In this document: in pieces, positions 24,479-37,100 of the stretch | Position numbering within the stretch: the first letter of the stretch is position 1 | Layout of the letters: every line of letters begins with the position of its first letter | Origin: Antedon mediterranea | Lineage: Eukaryota > Echinodermata > Crinoidea > Comatulida > Antedonidae | DNA length: 64,000 nt | Reading direction: 5' to 3' | Assembly (NCBI RefSeq): GCF_964355755.1 | Contig: NC_092676.1 | Location: forward strand, 4,322,288-4,386,287 | The notes under the pieces: model-generated | The model's input: the letters and a program-made list of their open reading frames with translations, nothing else | Databases searched by the model: none | Told to the model about the DNA's origin: nothing | Program-made: the position numbers and the translations under genes

Positions 24479-24484
24479 TTTATT
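24479..24484 (-). promoter_or_regulatory. Candidate poly(A) signal of the SAT-like gene
   Basis: AATAAA on the minus strand ~480 nt after the stop at 24965. The two genes are convergent here with only a few hundred bp between their probable ends. Confidence 0.35.
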
Positions 24485-24964
24485 TTTTAAACATCTCCAG
24501 TGATTTTCTTGCAAAATATATGTTTTAATGACTATAGTTGAACAAGCATTTGCCAAAATCGGATGCTTTAATACTGATATTTGGGTAAAATTGAGAGAAA
24601 ACGGCTATATTAGTTATCTGCAAATTAGCAATTTTTCTTCCTTTTCTCCTTGATATATGGTTCAGATGGGTCTTACTGTTAGGAGCACAACAAAAATAAA
24701 TTCTGTTCTAATTTTGTCTAGGTCAAACCGTAGTTTGACCGGACTAATGAAAGGTCTTTCACACCTTCTCCAGTCTGGTGTGGCAAATTAAACCATGTCT
24801 CAATGTTTCATTTTCACGACGAAAACGCGATCAGTGCGTAGTCGCATGTCTCGTGTAAACGAATCATGCATGGAAAGCAGCCAGCAGAACATGATGAAAA
24901 GGAATTACAATATTACATTATTATACTAACATTTTAAAATGAAAATTGTGTTTAAATAGAAAAA

Positions 24965-25135
24965 TTAAGAATTAGTCACAAAGGTTAACAATTGAGGCTT
25001 AAACATTGTATACATATGCCAGTCCTCAGTTGCTGTTAAATCTATTGAGTTGATTGTTTTATACATATTAATTGCTGGTTTATTCCAACCCAGCACTGCC
25101 CACTGCATTCTCTGGCAACCTTTCTCTAAACCAAT
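24965..25135 (-). CDS. SAT-like gene, exon 4 (terminal)
   Basis: 171 nt, acceptor TTTTTTCAG on the minus strand. Encodes IGLEKGCQRMQW and WNKPAINMYK, ending at TAA 24965-24967. Confidence 0.88.
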   Translation of the reverse strand: MGLEKGCQRMQWAVLGWNKPAINMYKTINSIDLTATEDWHMYTMFKPQLLTFVTNS

Positions 25136-28100
25136 CTGAAAAAATAAGAATGTTGTTATATGAGTTAGAAATTATTTATATTATTATTTATTTATATTTT
25201 GCAGTCTGGCTTGCTCTATGTGTGTGTGTGTCAGACTGAGAATGAAACACAATAGATGATATAATGATTTGGATAAATATTTATTCTGAAAAGTCCCGTG
25301 AGCACGGATCACGGCAAAATAGAAAATATACCTATTGGGATAAGTGATTAAGTAGAAAATACTGGGATGCTACAAAAGCCAATGGATGCCACTGAAATGG
25401 CATCCAGCTGCCCAGCAAGTGAGGCGTGGTATCGGGACTTTTCAGAACAAAAAATGTGTTGAGCTATAATGCGCACAATAATGATTATAATGCGCCTACA
25501 AGTGTAGAGCGCGTAATTGCACTGGTGGTCTATTTGGTATAAAATACTTTAGAAAATAAAAGCTACGATGCAACTATAAGTGTAGAGCGCGCAATGACAC
25601 TGGTGGTGTCTGTTATAAAATAATTCGGACAATAACACTATAATTCGCCTACAAACATAGAAGGCGTAATGACACTGGTGGGCTATTTGATATAAACTAG
25701 GTCAAGATAAAGTCATTAACAATATGAGAAAGCTGCTGTTGTGCTGACGCATAAAGATCTCCTGTGGCCTGACCCATGTCATTTGATTCTACGTCTACTA
25801 TAATGAATGTGTGGTTTATTTATTACTCGCTTAAACAGTATGGGTAGGTCAGAAATGTGTATACCCTGTTTGCCTACAATAACCACATCAGTGTTAGGCT
25901 AGTCAATCTAGCAAAAAAAAAACAGCCCAAAGTGAAACAAATTGCAAACAGAGATTTTTCTTTTTTAAATGGTCATATATGATGAGGAGATCAAAATTTG
26001 AGCATCACACCTCTGTCACTCATTCCGATGATATGCAAATTAGCTTAAATATGCAAATTAGGGTGAAATTACAGGGTTACCATATCTCAAAAACTACTAG
26101 TCCGAGAGAGTTGATTTTTTCACTGATCTATTCACAATGTATATATTTATATTTACTCTAATGAAACATTTTACGAAAAAATGACCGGAAGTACAACATT
26201 TGACCTTCGACCCCATTTCTCAATGTTTGCATATACAATGTGACTAAAATGTCTGTAGAGACTTTATTTTGCCCTCAAATGACCCAGACATGGGTTCCTA
26301 ATAGCCAGCATAGGATCTCTTTGTAATTCCCAAAATCACACCTTTGTCACACACCTCGAAAGTATGCAAATTAGTAGTACAATTTAAATAAAATATGCAA
26401 ATAAGGGGAAAAAATTACAGTTGTCCTATATCTCGAAAACCACTAAATGCTAGAGAGCTGATTTTTTCACAGCAGTATTCAGAATGAACATATTTCTATT
26501 TGCTCCAATGAAACATTTTACAAAACATTGACCGGAAGTATGACATTTGACCCTCGACCCCATTTCTCAATATTGCATATAAATGAAACTAAAATGTCTG
26601 TAGAGACTTTGTTTTTCCCTCAAATGACTCCGATACAGGTTTCTAATAGCCAACATAGGACTGTTTAGTAGATCTCAAAATCACACCTGTATCACTCACC
26701 TCCAAAGTATGCAAATTATTAGTACAAGTTACATGAAATATGCAAATTAGAGGGTGAAATTAAAGGTTCCTATATATCGAAAACCACTAAGGCTAGAGAG
26801 TTGATTTTTTTCAATAACTTGTTCAGAATGTACATATTTATATTTACTCTAATGAAACATTTTACGAAAAAATGACCGGAAATACAACAATTGACCCTCG
26901 ACCCCATTTATCAATGTTTGCATACATAATGCGACTAAAATTTCTGTAGAGACTTTGTTTTGGACTCAAATAACTCGGATACATGTTTCCTATAGTCAGC
27001 ATTCGTGAGGTTAATTTCCCGATTGATCGAAATCAAAACGGTACTGGGTATGGTCTACTAGTTTTTCTGCTCCCAACCAGTACATCCATTCATAGAAGCT
27101 TTGATGAAGTAAGCCTACCTGGTGGTAACCATAGAACGGTTCCGAGATAACGACTATACTTCGGCTTTAGTCGACAGAAGTTTGAAAAAATTGTTAGAGA
27201 TAGAGTATACGATGTTTGATTACGTACGTGTAGATGTGTGATTTGTTCTTTTTATTCAAATGATGTTATGTATTTAATAATATTCGTGAGGTTAATTTCC
27301 CGATTGATCGAAATCAAAACGGTACTGGGTATGGTCTACTAGTTTTTCTGTTCCCAACCAGTACATCCATTCATAGAAGCTTTGATGAAGTAAGCCTACC
27401 TGGTGGTAACCATAGAACGGTTCCGCGATAACGACTATACTTCGGCTTTAGTCGACAGAAGTTTGAAAAAATTGTTAGAGATAGAGTATACGATGTTTGA
27501 TTACGTACGTGTAGATGTGTGATTTGTTCTTTTTATTCAAATGATGTTATGTATTACTTTTTTAAAGCAAAAATGTATAATTTTGGCAAAAAAATCAGCA
27601 AAATCTGTGATATGCAATATTTATTATGTTAATTAAGACAAGAAGCCATAATTATTTTTTTTTTACCCAATATATACTAGAAATAATGTGTAAACTACAT
27701 GTGCTTGTGAAAAGGCAAACATAAGTTATTAACGATTACGTTTGGGTACTTGTAGCAGGGATTTAATAATGTTTAGTAAAATTGTGAAGTTGAGGGCGCT
27801 ATTTATGTAAGATACAGGTACTCTATTTTCGGTTGTAACTCATTAAATACATAACCGTTTATGATGAAAATTGATTTATTTTATAGATAATTAAACCTTC
27901 TTTCTTATTAATTATTTAAAAGTTATGTTAGATAATAAATACCTATGAAAAATGTGCAAAAATCAACAAAAAAATTGAGCCTCATTTCTAAAGAACAATA
28001 TCATACTCAAACTCAGAACATGGTGTAGTTGGGGAGCCAGAAAGGGGTTACCTGCAACCTCTAGCAAACTATGCCAACAATTTTTTTTGCTTCCTTATAT

Positions 28101-31100
28101 CAAAACAATTTTTTGCTATTGGCCGAAAAAAATTGGGATGCTTGGTCAGTACAGGGGCCAAAATGTCAATATGGTCAAAGTTAAGACTGTGCGTAACTTG
28201 GTAAGTACTGGGTGTATTGGAATATTACGGGTCTGTGAGATCCAAGGAGGTGTCTCATGCTCGCCCCTAGCCCATGTTTGAGGGTAAATGAGTCCGCCAA
28301 ACCGCTGAACTATGGCCTATAATTTCTTATTTTTGGCGGCAATGTTTCTGCCTTAGGCGTAGCCATAATGGTGGTCAATCAGTCAGAATATAATGTATGA
28401 ATATATATTTCTGTAAATCAATTTTTAAGATACTTTATTAGCCTACTTATACCATGAACATTAAGTGTTAAAGTAAAATTTGTGACGAAAAACTATTGTC
28501 GGGTATAATTTAAAAAGTGAAAAAAGAATTAAACTTTAAGAACCTGAGCACAAGCGTGCGTTGCGACTGGCAATGATTTAGAAAAGGGTGTTATATTGTT
28601 TATTTATATTAATTATTCACGTTTTTCAGTTATTTTTTGACATAATTACCTCAGCAACCCTTCTCATCAAAATTCTTCCGTAACCTCTTTCTATAAAATT
28701 TAAGCAAAGAATAACATTGATATTTTCTTTTTTGGTGACATGCTATTGACTTTTTATTGAAATTTGGCTTATATTACCAGAAAGCATTTTTAAAATATTA
28801 AAACCATTTTTTTGGTTTTGGTTGGATTTCAACTAAGAATGTTCAGTTTCCGCAGAAAAAAATAATAATAACATAGTTAGAAATACACATCACTTTAATT
28901 TTAACTGATTGCAACCAATCAAAATCTTGGGATGCATTCACATACATTAAAGGTCAGTTAGAAGTAGGTCATAGGTCAGTTAGTAGGTCATTTACCTCTG
29001 AACTCTTTCATGATATATAGGTCTTCCATATAAACCACCTTTCCCTTCCAAGTACTGTATGTATAGAAGAAAACACTGTAACCAATTACTTCAAATATCT
29101 CTACTTCTGGTCTTTTATATTCCGCTACTATGCAAGACACAATGCTTCCTGGCTCAAATATATCCTTCTGTAGACCTGAAAAAAAACAAGAGTTTTAACA
29201 AGTTCAATAAACATCTCACAGGAAAGCTACATTTCAGAAAACAAGTGTGCAAGTGGGCGCTTATAGATAGATAGATAGATAAATCTGCGCCGTTGATACT
29301 AAATTGGATCTTCCTATGTTTACATTACAGCAGGGTCATACTATAAGTTGGTTCCAGTCCGTGCGTAAGACCCAGTAGTCATATGTAACCCGAGTTTCTA
29401 GCAAGAAACTAAAATTTCCAAGAAGTATTAAATAATCAAATCAAGGAAAACGCCTTATAAATTAAAATGTAGATTTATTCCTTTGACATCAACTTGTCAG
29501 AATTTACATAACCAATATTATTTATTCACAAGATAAAACATTAAAGTGTCCACAAAACTAAAAGTTTATATTAAAATTGAGTCTTCAGTTGAAACAATTC
29601 CGACTTGAAAGGTTCCACAGTAGAGTAAATGTTATCAACGAAATGTTCCGACCAATGGTGTAATAATTGCAATAATGATTCGTAAATTTCAAAAGTAGTG
29701 TTTTCTCATCTAAGAAAAGAGAAAATATATACATATACTATATAACTATAAAACAATTTAAATCAAATATCATTTGGTACATAATTAAAATACCACAATG
29801 TTTGCAAAATAACCTAGGCTATGATAGACAATTAAACAAAATAAAACATAATCCGTCAATACCGCCAGGTTCGATTAACACTGATTGGTATATGATTATT
29901 CACACTACTCATTAAAACATTAGTTACATTATATAGTTAGAGGTACTTCGTTTGGTAAGTATGCTAATACTTGATACCAATATAACTACATTGCAACTCA
30001 ATGGATAATAGCAATAGCTATTCAAACGTGTGTCTATCAACATATTAACCTGACTATTATAAACTCAGGATGGTTAATGCAGCGCATCCATTCAATAAAC
30101 TAAATTATAAACTAAAAGGTAATTAAAGGTATAAAAATAAATGTCGCATAAAGCGGAAATCAAAAATAAGTGTATAATACAATAGTCTCAATTCTACAAT
30201 CACACTCCAATTGTCTCTAGGTCAATCAATACCAAGAGTGTACTGCCATCTAGTAAATGACCCACATTTACCAGAATCGTCCTGATACACTCATACAATT
30301 AAAAGTATTAGCAAAAGCAAGTTAATCACTTCAAGACCCTTTAACTTAAAACGGGAGAGAACAATGTGTGATTGCAGAACCTTACTTTACAGTAACATAA
30401 ATTACCAAGCGCAATTGCAAATGGTATCACAAAAGTTATAAAATATAATCAAAAAGTTAAGTATCACATAACTAATCTAAAGCATTGAGCCAATGCAAAC
30501 ATAATGCATAAACCTAATCTTCATAAGCTTAAATCTCAAATTAAGTTATATTAACAAATTTGTTAAACATAAAATAATACAATTGATAGTTCTTACCTAA
30601 GAAAAGAGCCAAAATATGAAAAAGTGACTTCCTTTAAAGTTGTTAAAAATGTATAGATGTTTCTTGTGAGCAGGCACAAGTGGAAGTGAGGTATAATCAT
30701 CAGAAATGAAGATAATCACCTTAGTTGCCTAGCAACTTGGCAAAACACATTCCTTACTTCCCAAACATTTGTCACTATGACCCACTTGGGGTAACCTTTG
30801 TTGCAATTAAGCTGCATTCTTTTCTACTGACCTATAAACTATATTTATATACAGTACATTGTAAAAACAGATACATTCAAATGAAAAAAATCAAACAGAA
30901 AGATATAAGAAAGATATAAATGGTAAAAATATATTCATAAAAATCATAGGGTTACAACCTCCCCTCTTGAACTCTGCGTTGTCCCTAACGCACTTAGAGA
31001 ATTTGCCAGACCATAGAGACTGGTGGCTACTCTGCTATACCAGGTTGGATTTCCAAGATGATCATAGTTGAGTCTTCGAGGCACTTGACGGTTTCTGACT

Positions 31101-34100
31101 GGCCTGCTGTATTCCTCCGTTTCTACAGTGATGTCGTCACCTTGTTCTGTAACACTTTCTGGTTCATTGGTTGTTTGATCACCATCATCAGACTCGGACC
31201 TCGTTGTTGTGTTAGTATCACCACTAGCTGTGTCTGCAGTTTCTACAGGCACTTCAGTATTGTTTTCACACTGAACTTGCTCCTCTTGTCCACTACTAAA
31301 ATCTGTGATTCTCTTTATAAGTGTTCTAGGCGTGTATTCAGAGGCATCCGTATTTGGAAATGTAGAAGATACTATTATAGGCCTACTTGGAGTTTCTTGT
31401 AGATACGGTGGTGTAAGTGAACCAGCTATGCTGCTATCCTCTATTTCAGAATTATCATTTTGTACAGGAGTAGCATTGAGAACATCAATGTGCTCAGTTT
31501 CACTGGCCTGATCATTTGCATTATCTACAGGAACTGATATAGTTACATCTACAACAGATTCATCATCTTCATCACTGGAACAAGAATTTTCATTCTCGGT
31601 TGTATTCTTTGTTTGTGATCGGGTTTTTGGTCTTCTAGCCTTTTCTGGAACTGGACTGGGTAGTCTCACTTCTGTGATGTAACCAACAGGAAGAATATGA
31701 TCCCGATGCAAAGTTTTAGCTTGTTCATTACCTTTTTCTGGTTTAAGTCTGTAAACTGGAAGGTCTGCAAATTTCTCTATAATAATAAATGGTTCAGGTT
31801 TCCAACGGTCTGCAAGCTTATTCTTTCCTTTAAGTCCTAAGTTTCTGACTAGAACTCAGTCTCCTGGTTGCAGAACTGCATTAGCTATACGGACTTTCTT
31901 ATCGTACCTCCTTTTGTTAGCATGCCCAGCCTTTTCTGACTCATTTCGTGCCATATCATAAGCTTTCTCAAGACCTTGACGAAGATCTTCCACATATTTG
32001 CTATGACTACGATTTTGGTTTCCATCAGGGTGCAAGTCGAAACAAATATCAACGGGCAAGCGAGCTTCCCTTCCAAACATAAGAAAGTAGGGTGAAAATC
32101 CGGTACTGTCATGCTTCGTGCAATTATATGCATGCACTAACGAGCTGACATGCTTACTCCAATTTACTTTCTTTTCATTTTCTAATGTTCCCAGCATGTT
32201 TAATAGTGTTCGGTTAAATCTCTCAGGTTGTGGATCTCCTTGTGGGTGATAAGGAGTGGTATGTGATTTGTGAATTCCTAATAGACCAGTGAGTTCTTTG
32301 ATCACTTTACTTTCAAATTCTGGTCCTTGATCAGAGTGGAGCCTTTTTGGTAGCCCATAGTGTTGAAAGTATTGTTGCCATAATACCTTCGCAACTGTAA
32401 GTGCTGTTTGGTCCTTTGTCGGAAAAGCTTGGGCATACCTGGTGAAATGATCGGTCACTACCAGTATCGACTTCTTACCACTGCTATCTGGCTCAAGAGA
32501 CAGAAAGTCCATACAGACCAACTCCATAGGTCCATTTGTTTTAATATTGTGTAGCGGTGCACTTTTTGAAGGCAAAGATTTACGTGCTAGGCAACGACCA
32601 CAATGCTTGACCCACTCTACCACCTCTGTTGACATCTTCGGCCAATAGAATCTCTCTCTAACTAACGCTACTGTGCGTTCAGTGCCATGATGTCCTAAGT
32701 CATTATGGAGCATTGTCAAAGCCTTCACTCGGTAAGCCTTTGGTAAAAGGAGTTGTTCAATTTTACTACCGTCTTGAGGTCTGGTAATAGCGAGCTTTCG
32801 TTTTAGTACGGTAAACGTGCAGTACGGCCGGTTTAACCAACCGTGACCGTACTCATTTACTAGGTTCCCGTCATGTCTGTTTCTGTTTCGTTTTGTTCAC
32901 GGGCGCGACGGGAACATGTGCGCGATGTATCAGGTACCATCATCAGTTGACTCGACTTTCAGCATCTTACAACATGGCGAACCTACATAGGGTACGAGAT
33001 GCTCTTGTTGCTGCCTATATATCAGATGTTCTGGACGAGGAAGAATTCATTATGTTGTATAGTATGAATTCCCCAAGTAATCCTGATTTTCAGTATAAAA
33101 GTGATGAATATCAATTCAACTTGGATAAATTCAACGATGATGAATGCAACAGCTATTTCAGGTAAGCCGACCATCAGGCTAAATCAGGGTAGCACTTTAT
33201 TTATCAATTTATAATCTACTACTAGGTAGGGCTAGATAACGTTAAGGCATTATAAAGCTTAAATACATTTAACATTGGTTACTAACAATTATACTTCCAT
33301 ATACCTTGAAGGTATTGCTTTCTTTTATGTATAGCCCTAGTAGGCTACTATACTATCTACAGAAGCTACTATTTAGTAATAAATGTTGATTAAATATTAA
33401 ATTAATATATGATGCCCATAACATGTCCAGTATCATGTATGTTATCCATTATGAGATTTAAAATATACTGTGTATTATTATTTCCCTTAGATTCCAGAAA
33501 AATGATATCTACCGGCTGAAACATGCTTTGGGGGTGCCACCAACTGTAATTCTGGAGAATAAGTCGAAAATTGATGGAGATCTTATCAAGGACTATGGAC
33601 GTTCAGTACCACAGCTTTACTTGGCGTTTAAGTGGATGACCAACTACATCTTCGACATCCATAGACATCGGATCTCATCCTTAGATCAGCCATGGTTATC
33701 CCCACAACATTTACAGGAATTTGCTGAGGCAACACACACAAAGGGTGCTGCTTTGAGGAACTGTTGGGGGTTCGTTGATGGAACCGTAAGGCCAATATGC
33801 CGACCAAATCAGCATCAACAAGTTATGTATAATGGTCACAAAAGAATCCATGCCATGAAATTCCAGTCAGTGACAGCTCCCAATGGCCTCATAGCTCACC
33901 TATATGGACCTGTGGAAGGGAGGAGACATGATGCATTTCTCCTTCGTGAATCGGGTCTGTTGACAGAGCTTGAGGCCAGATCACATGATCCACAGGGAAA
34001 TGTATTGTGCGTGTATGGTGATCCTGCGTACCCATTGCGCCCACAATTGCAAGCACCTTTCCCGACGGTACGGATAACACCAGAACAAGTGGCCTTCAAC

Positions 34101-37100
34101 GCGGCAATGTCCAAAGTCAGAATTAGCGTTGAATGGCTATTTGGTGACATTGTAAATATATTTAAATTTACAGACTATAAGAAGTCTCAGAAAGTGCAAT
34201 TGAGTGCATGTGGCAAAATGTACATTGTTTCTGGAATACTTACAAATGCACATACATGTGTGTATAAGAACAATACATCTGCCTATTTTGAACTTGAACC
34301 GCCATCGCTGGAAGAATATTTTCAATGAATGTATTTTTTTTCTAAATTATTGTAAATAATTGTGATAGAAGTGATATTGAATTTATTAAAAATTGTATAA
34401 ATTAAAAAGTAAATAACTGTTTCCATTTAAATTTAAGAAGTTATTCATATAAATATTTTTATTGTAACCATATACATTCATAAACATCTAACTGTAATAC
34501 AAGAGAACCTTTAATAGATTAAAAGAAATAAAATGGTTCCAGTTTAAATAAAAATCCTGGAAAACTCTTAAACACTTAACTGTATATAACATACCAACAC
34601 TAAAGATACACCTGCAATAGAACAAATATTTAGTGTATTTTTAAAATGTAAATTATTGTAATTGTGACTAAAGTGATAGCTGAATTACCGGTATTATGTT
34701 AAAACGTCGTAAGGTAAATAAATGTTTCTATTTATTGATATTGAAAAGCATGTATTAATTATATTTTGTTAATGCTCATTCATATAGAAACAAAACTTCT
34801 TTGATTTAAACTACATATTCTTTGGCATCAATGGTATTCAAAACATTCAAGATAATAATTAATAGATTGAAAGAAACAATGGTATAAGTATATATAAATA
34901 AAGGCATGCATTAATAAACACATAAATATATATAAAAACAACTATAGTAGAAAGTATATTGCAGAGATTAGCACAATAAAAAAATATATCAAGGATCTAG
35001 TTTTTCTTTTCCATGGACTTAAGAAATGCCATCATCAGTGTTTGCGTTTGCTGGTTTTGATGTTGCAAGAGTTGCTGTTGTTGAAGTATTTGCTGCTGCA
35101 TTTGTTGTTGTTGTTGCAGTTGTTGCTGTTGGAAGGCCTCAAATCGTCTTTCCCTTCCTCTTTCTTCTGCCCTCCTTCTTCTGCCCTCCTTCGTTCTTCT
35201 TCCTCTTTTTTTTCTCTCCATCTCCTCCCTTCGAAGTTGCTGATCTATCTCCATTTTTTTTTGAATGATACCGATTGTGTCATTCCCACTATTCCTTCTT
35301 TTTGGTGTGTTACTTTCAACATCAAGCCTAAAAATAAATTTACAAAAATAAGAACTAAACTAAGGAAGAGGGGGATAAAAAACACTTTAATCTGCCTCTA
35401 CATTTTACATAAATTTGGTATTACCTTTTCCGCGTTTCTCCAAATGTTTCACATGCACGTTTTCTCATTTCTGCACCATCAGCCTTTTTCTTCTCTTCAT
35501 CTCCTCTTTCCTTTGGTAACATTTCTATATCCTCCTCTTCTTGGATGAATTCTTCAATACTTTCCCTTATTCGTAAGTACCTTGACAAAACATCAACTGA
35601 ACGTCTTGTTCATGCTTTTGTTTCATCTCGTCTGGACTGTAATAACTCGCTTCTGTACGGCCTACCAACTTCTTATCTGTCTCCTCTTCAACGAATCCAA
35701 AATTCCGCCGCAAGACTTATCACTGGCACTAAACGACATGAACATATTTCTCCCGTTTTACGTGACTTACACTGGTTGCCTGTTGATCAGCGCATTCGTT
35801 TTAAAATCCTGTTGCTGACATATAAGGCCATCAACGGATGTGCTCCAGCCTACATATGTGACATCATTACTCCGTCAACCAACTCTTCGCTTCGTTCATC
35901 CAGCAGACTTCTTCTAAAACCTGGACCCCGTTCCAGAACTCGGTTTTACGGTGATCGTGCTTTCGCTGTCGCAGCCCCAAAACTCTGGAACACTCTACCA
36001 CTCGAAATACGCTCATCAAAATCTGTTATCACATTTAAAACTAAACTCAAAACTCATCTCTTCAGAGAAGCATAATCGCACGCTACTACTTGCACTGATC
36101 TTGGAAAACACAGCGCTTTGAAACCTTTGTCTCTTGCGCTTTATAAATGTTATTTATTATTATTATTATTATTTGCTTTTCCTCATCTGTCTCCTCCACT
36201 GCAATTCCACTGGCTGCCTTTTCTTTGTTATTTTTTCCTTTCACCTTATCCATCAAATTAGATATGCGATCTCGCACTGCCCGCCTGTCAACTTTGTATT
36301 CACGGGCCTTCATTGCATCAGCAACAGCCTGCCATGCCTTTCCCCGCTCAGTTGTGCCCTTCTTGGACTGAAAAGGTCTAGCCAAGATTACTTCTCCTAT
36401 TAGGATTTGATCCTTTTGGTTGTCCCAGATCATGCTGAAATAAATAATAAAATCACATAATTTATGATAGTGTTTTTTAATGTAATATTTTTCTCATCAA
36501 TTCAGTGTAGGAGTTTTTAATCTAATGAAGTAATAAATGAAAATAAATAATATAGCTTGAATGAACTATCCACTTTATACAATTAATCATGCTAATATTG
36601 ATTGACATTGATAACACATTTATTTCAGACTGAAAAAAGCATACTATTATATAATATTATATGTTTTATGCATACAAAAAAAAAGTTTACAATAATAATA
36701 ATATATTAAAATAAATGTAAAAAAGTGAGCACTATTGAATTATCTAACTAACCGGTTTGTACTCTTTTTTGTCTTAATTTCTTCTGCCTGTTTTGAAAAA
36801 AAAAATTAATAAAAAATCAAGATAAAAATAATAAAATGTACACAAGCTTATCTACATATATCTTATATTGTATGACAATAAGATAAATACTTTAAGCTAC
36901 ATTGGCAGGGAGTTGTTATAAATCTAATAAAGTAAACAACTCCTTTGTTTTAAGCAAAGCAGGATTGAATTGAAGATAATTTGATTAGCTAGTTTTTATC
37001 AATATTATTGAACTTGTCATTTTCTGTCATCTTTTGAGTAGGGGGTCCTACGTATCTAGACCTCCTATTTGTGCAAGTTGTGTTTATTTGTAGGACCGTG

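Larger units (their letters stand above)
25136..28649. other. Intron 3 of the SAT-like gene, repeat-filled
   Basis: Contains a small MITE, a 3x ~75-bp repeat, a 3x ~345-bp satellite and a 281-bp tandem duplication (listed separately). 27556-28649 shows no gene or clear repeat. Confidence 0.6.

Noticed and set aside
30725-30919. Small gene present twice (also 43064-43258)
   Set aside because: Identical because both copies lie in the LTRs of one retrotransposon; no sign of coding.
30944-31711. Envelope gene of the LTR element
   Set aside because: No signal peptide or membrane segment; it is in frame with and continues the integrase reading.
34997-35254. Stand-alone Gln-rich coiled-coil gene
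   Set aside because: It is the last exon of the Harbinger Myb/SANT-like gene; phase matches the upstream exon.
35545-36075. 176-codon ORF as a host gene
   Set aside because: Hallmarks of an L2/CR1 LINE C-terminus followed by an (ATT)n tail.
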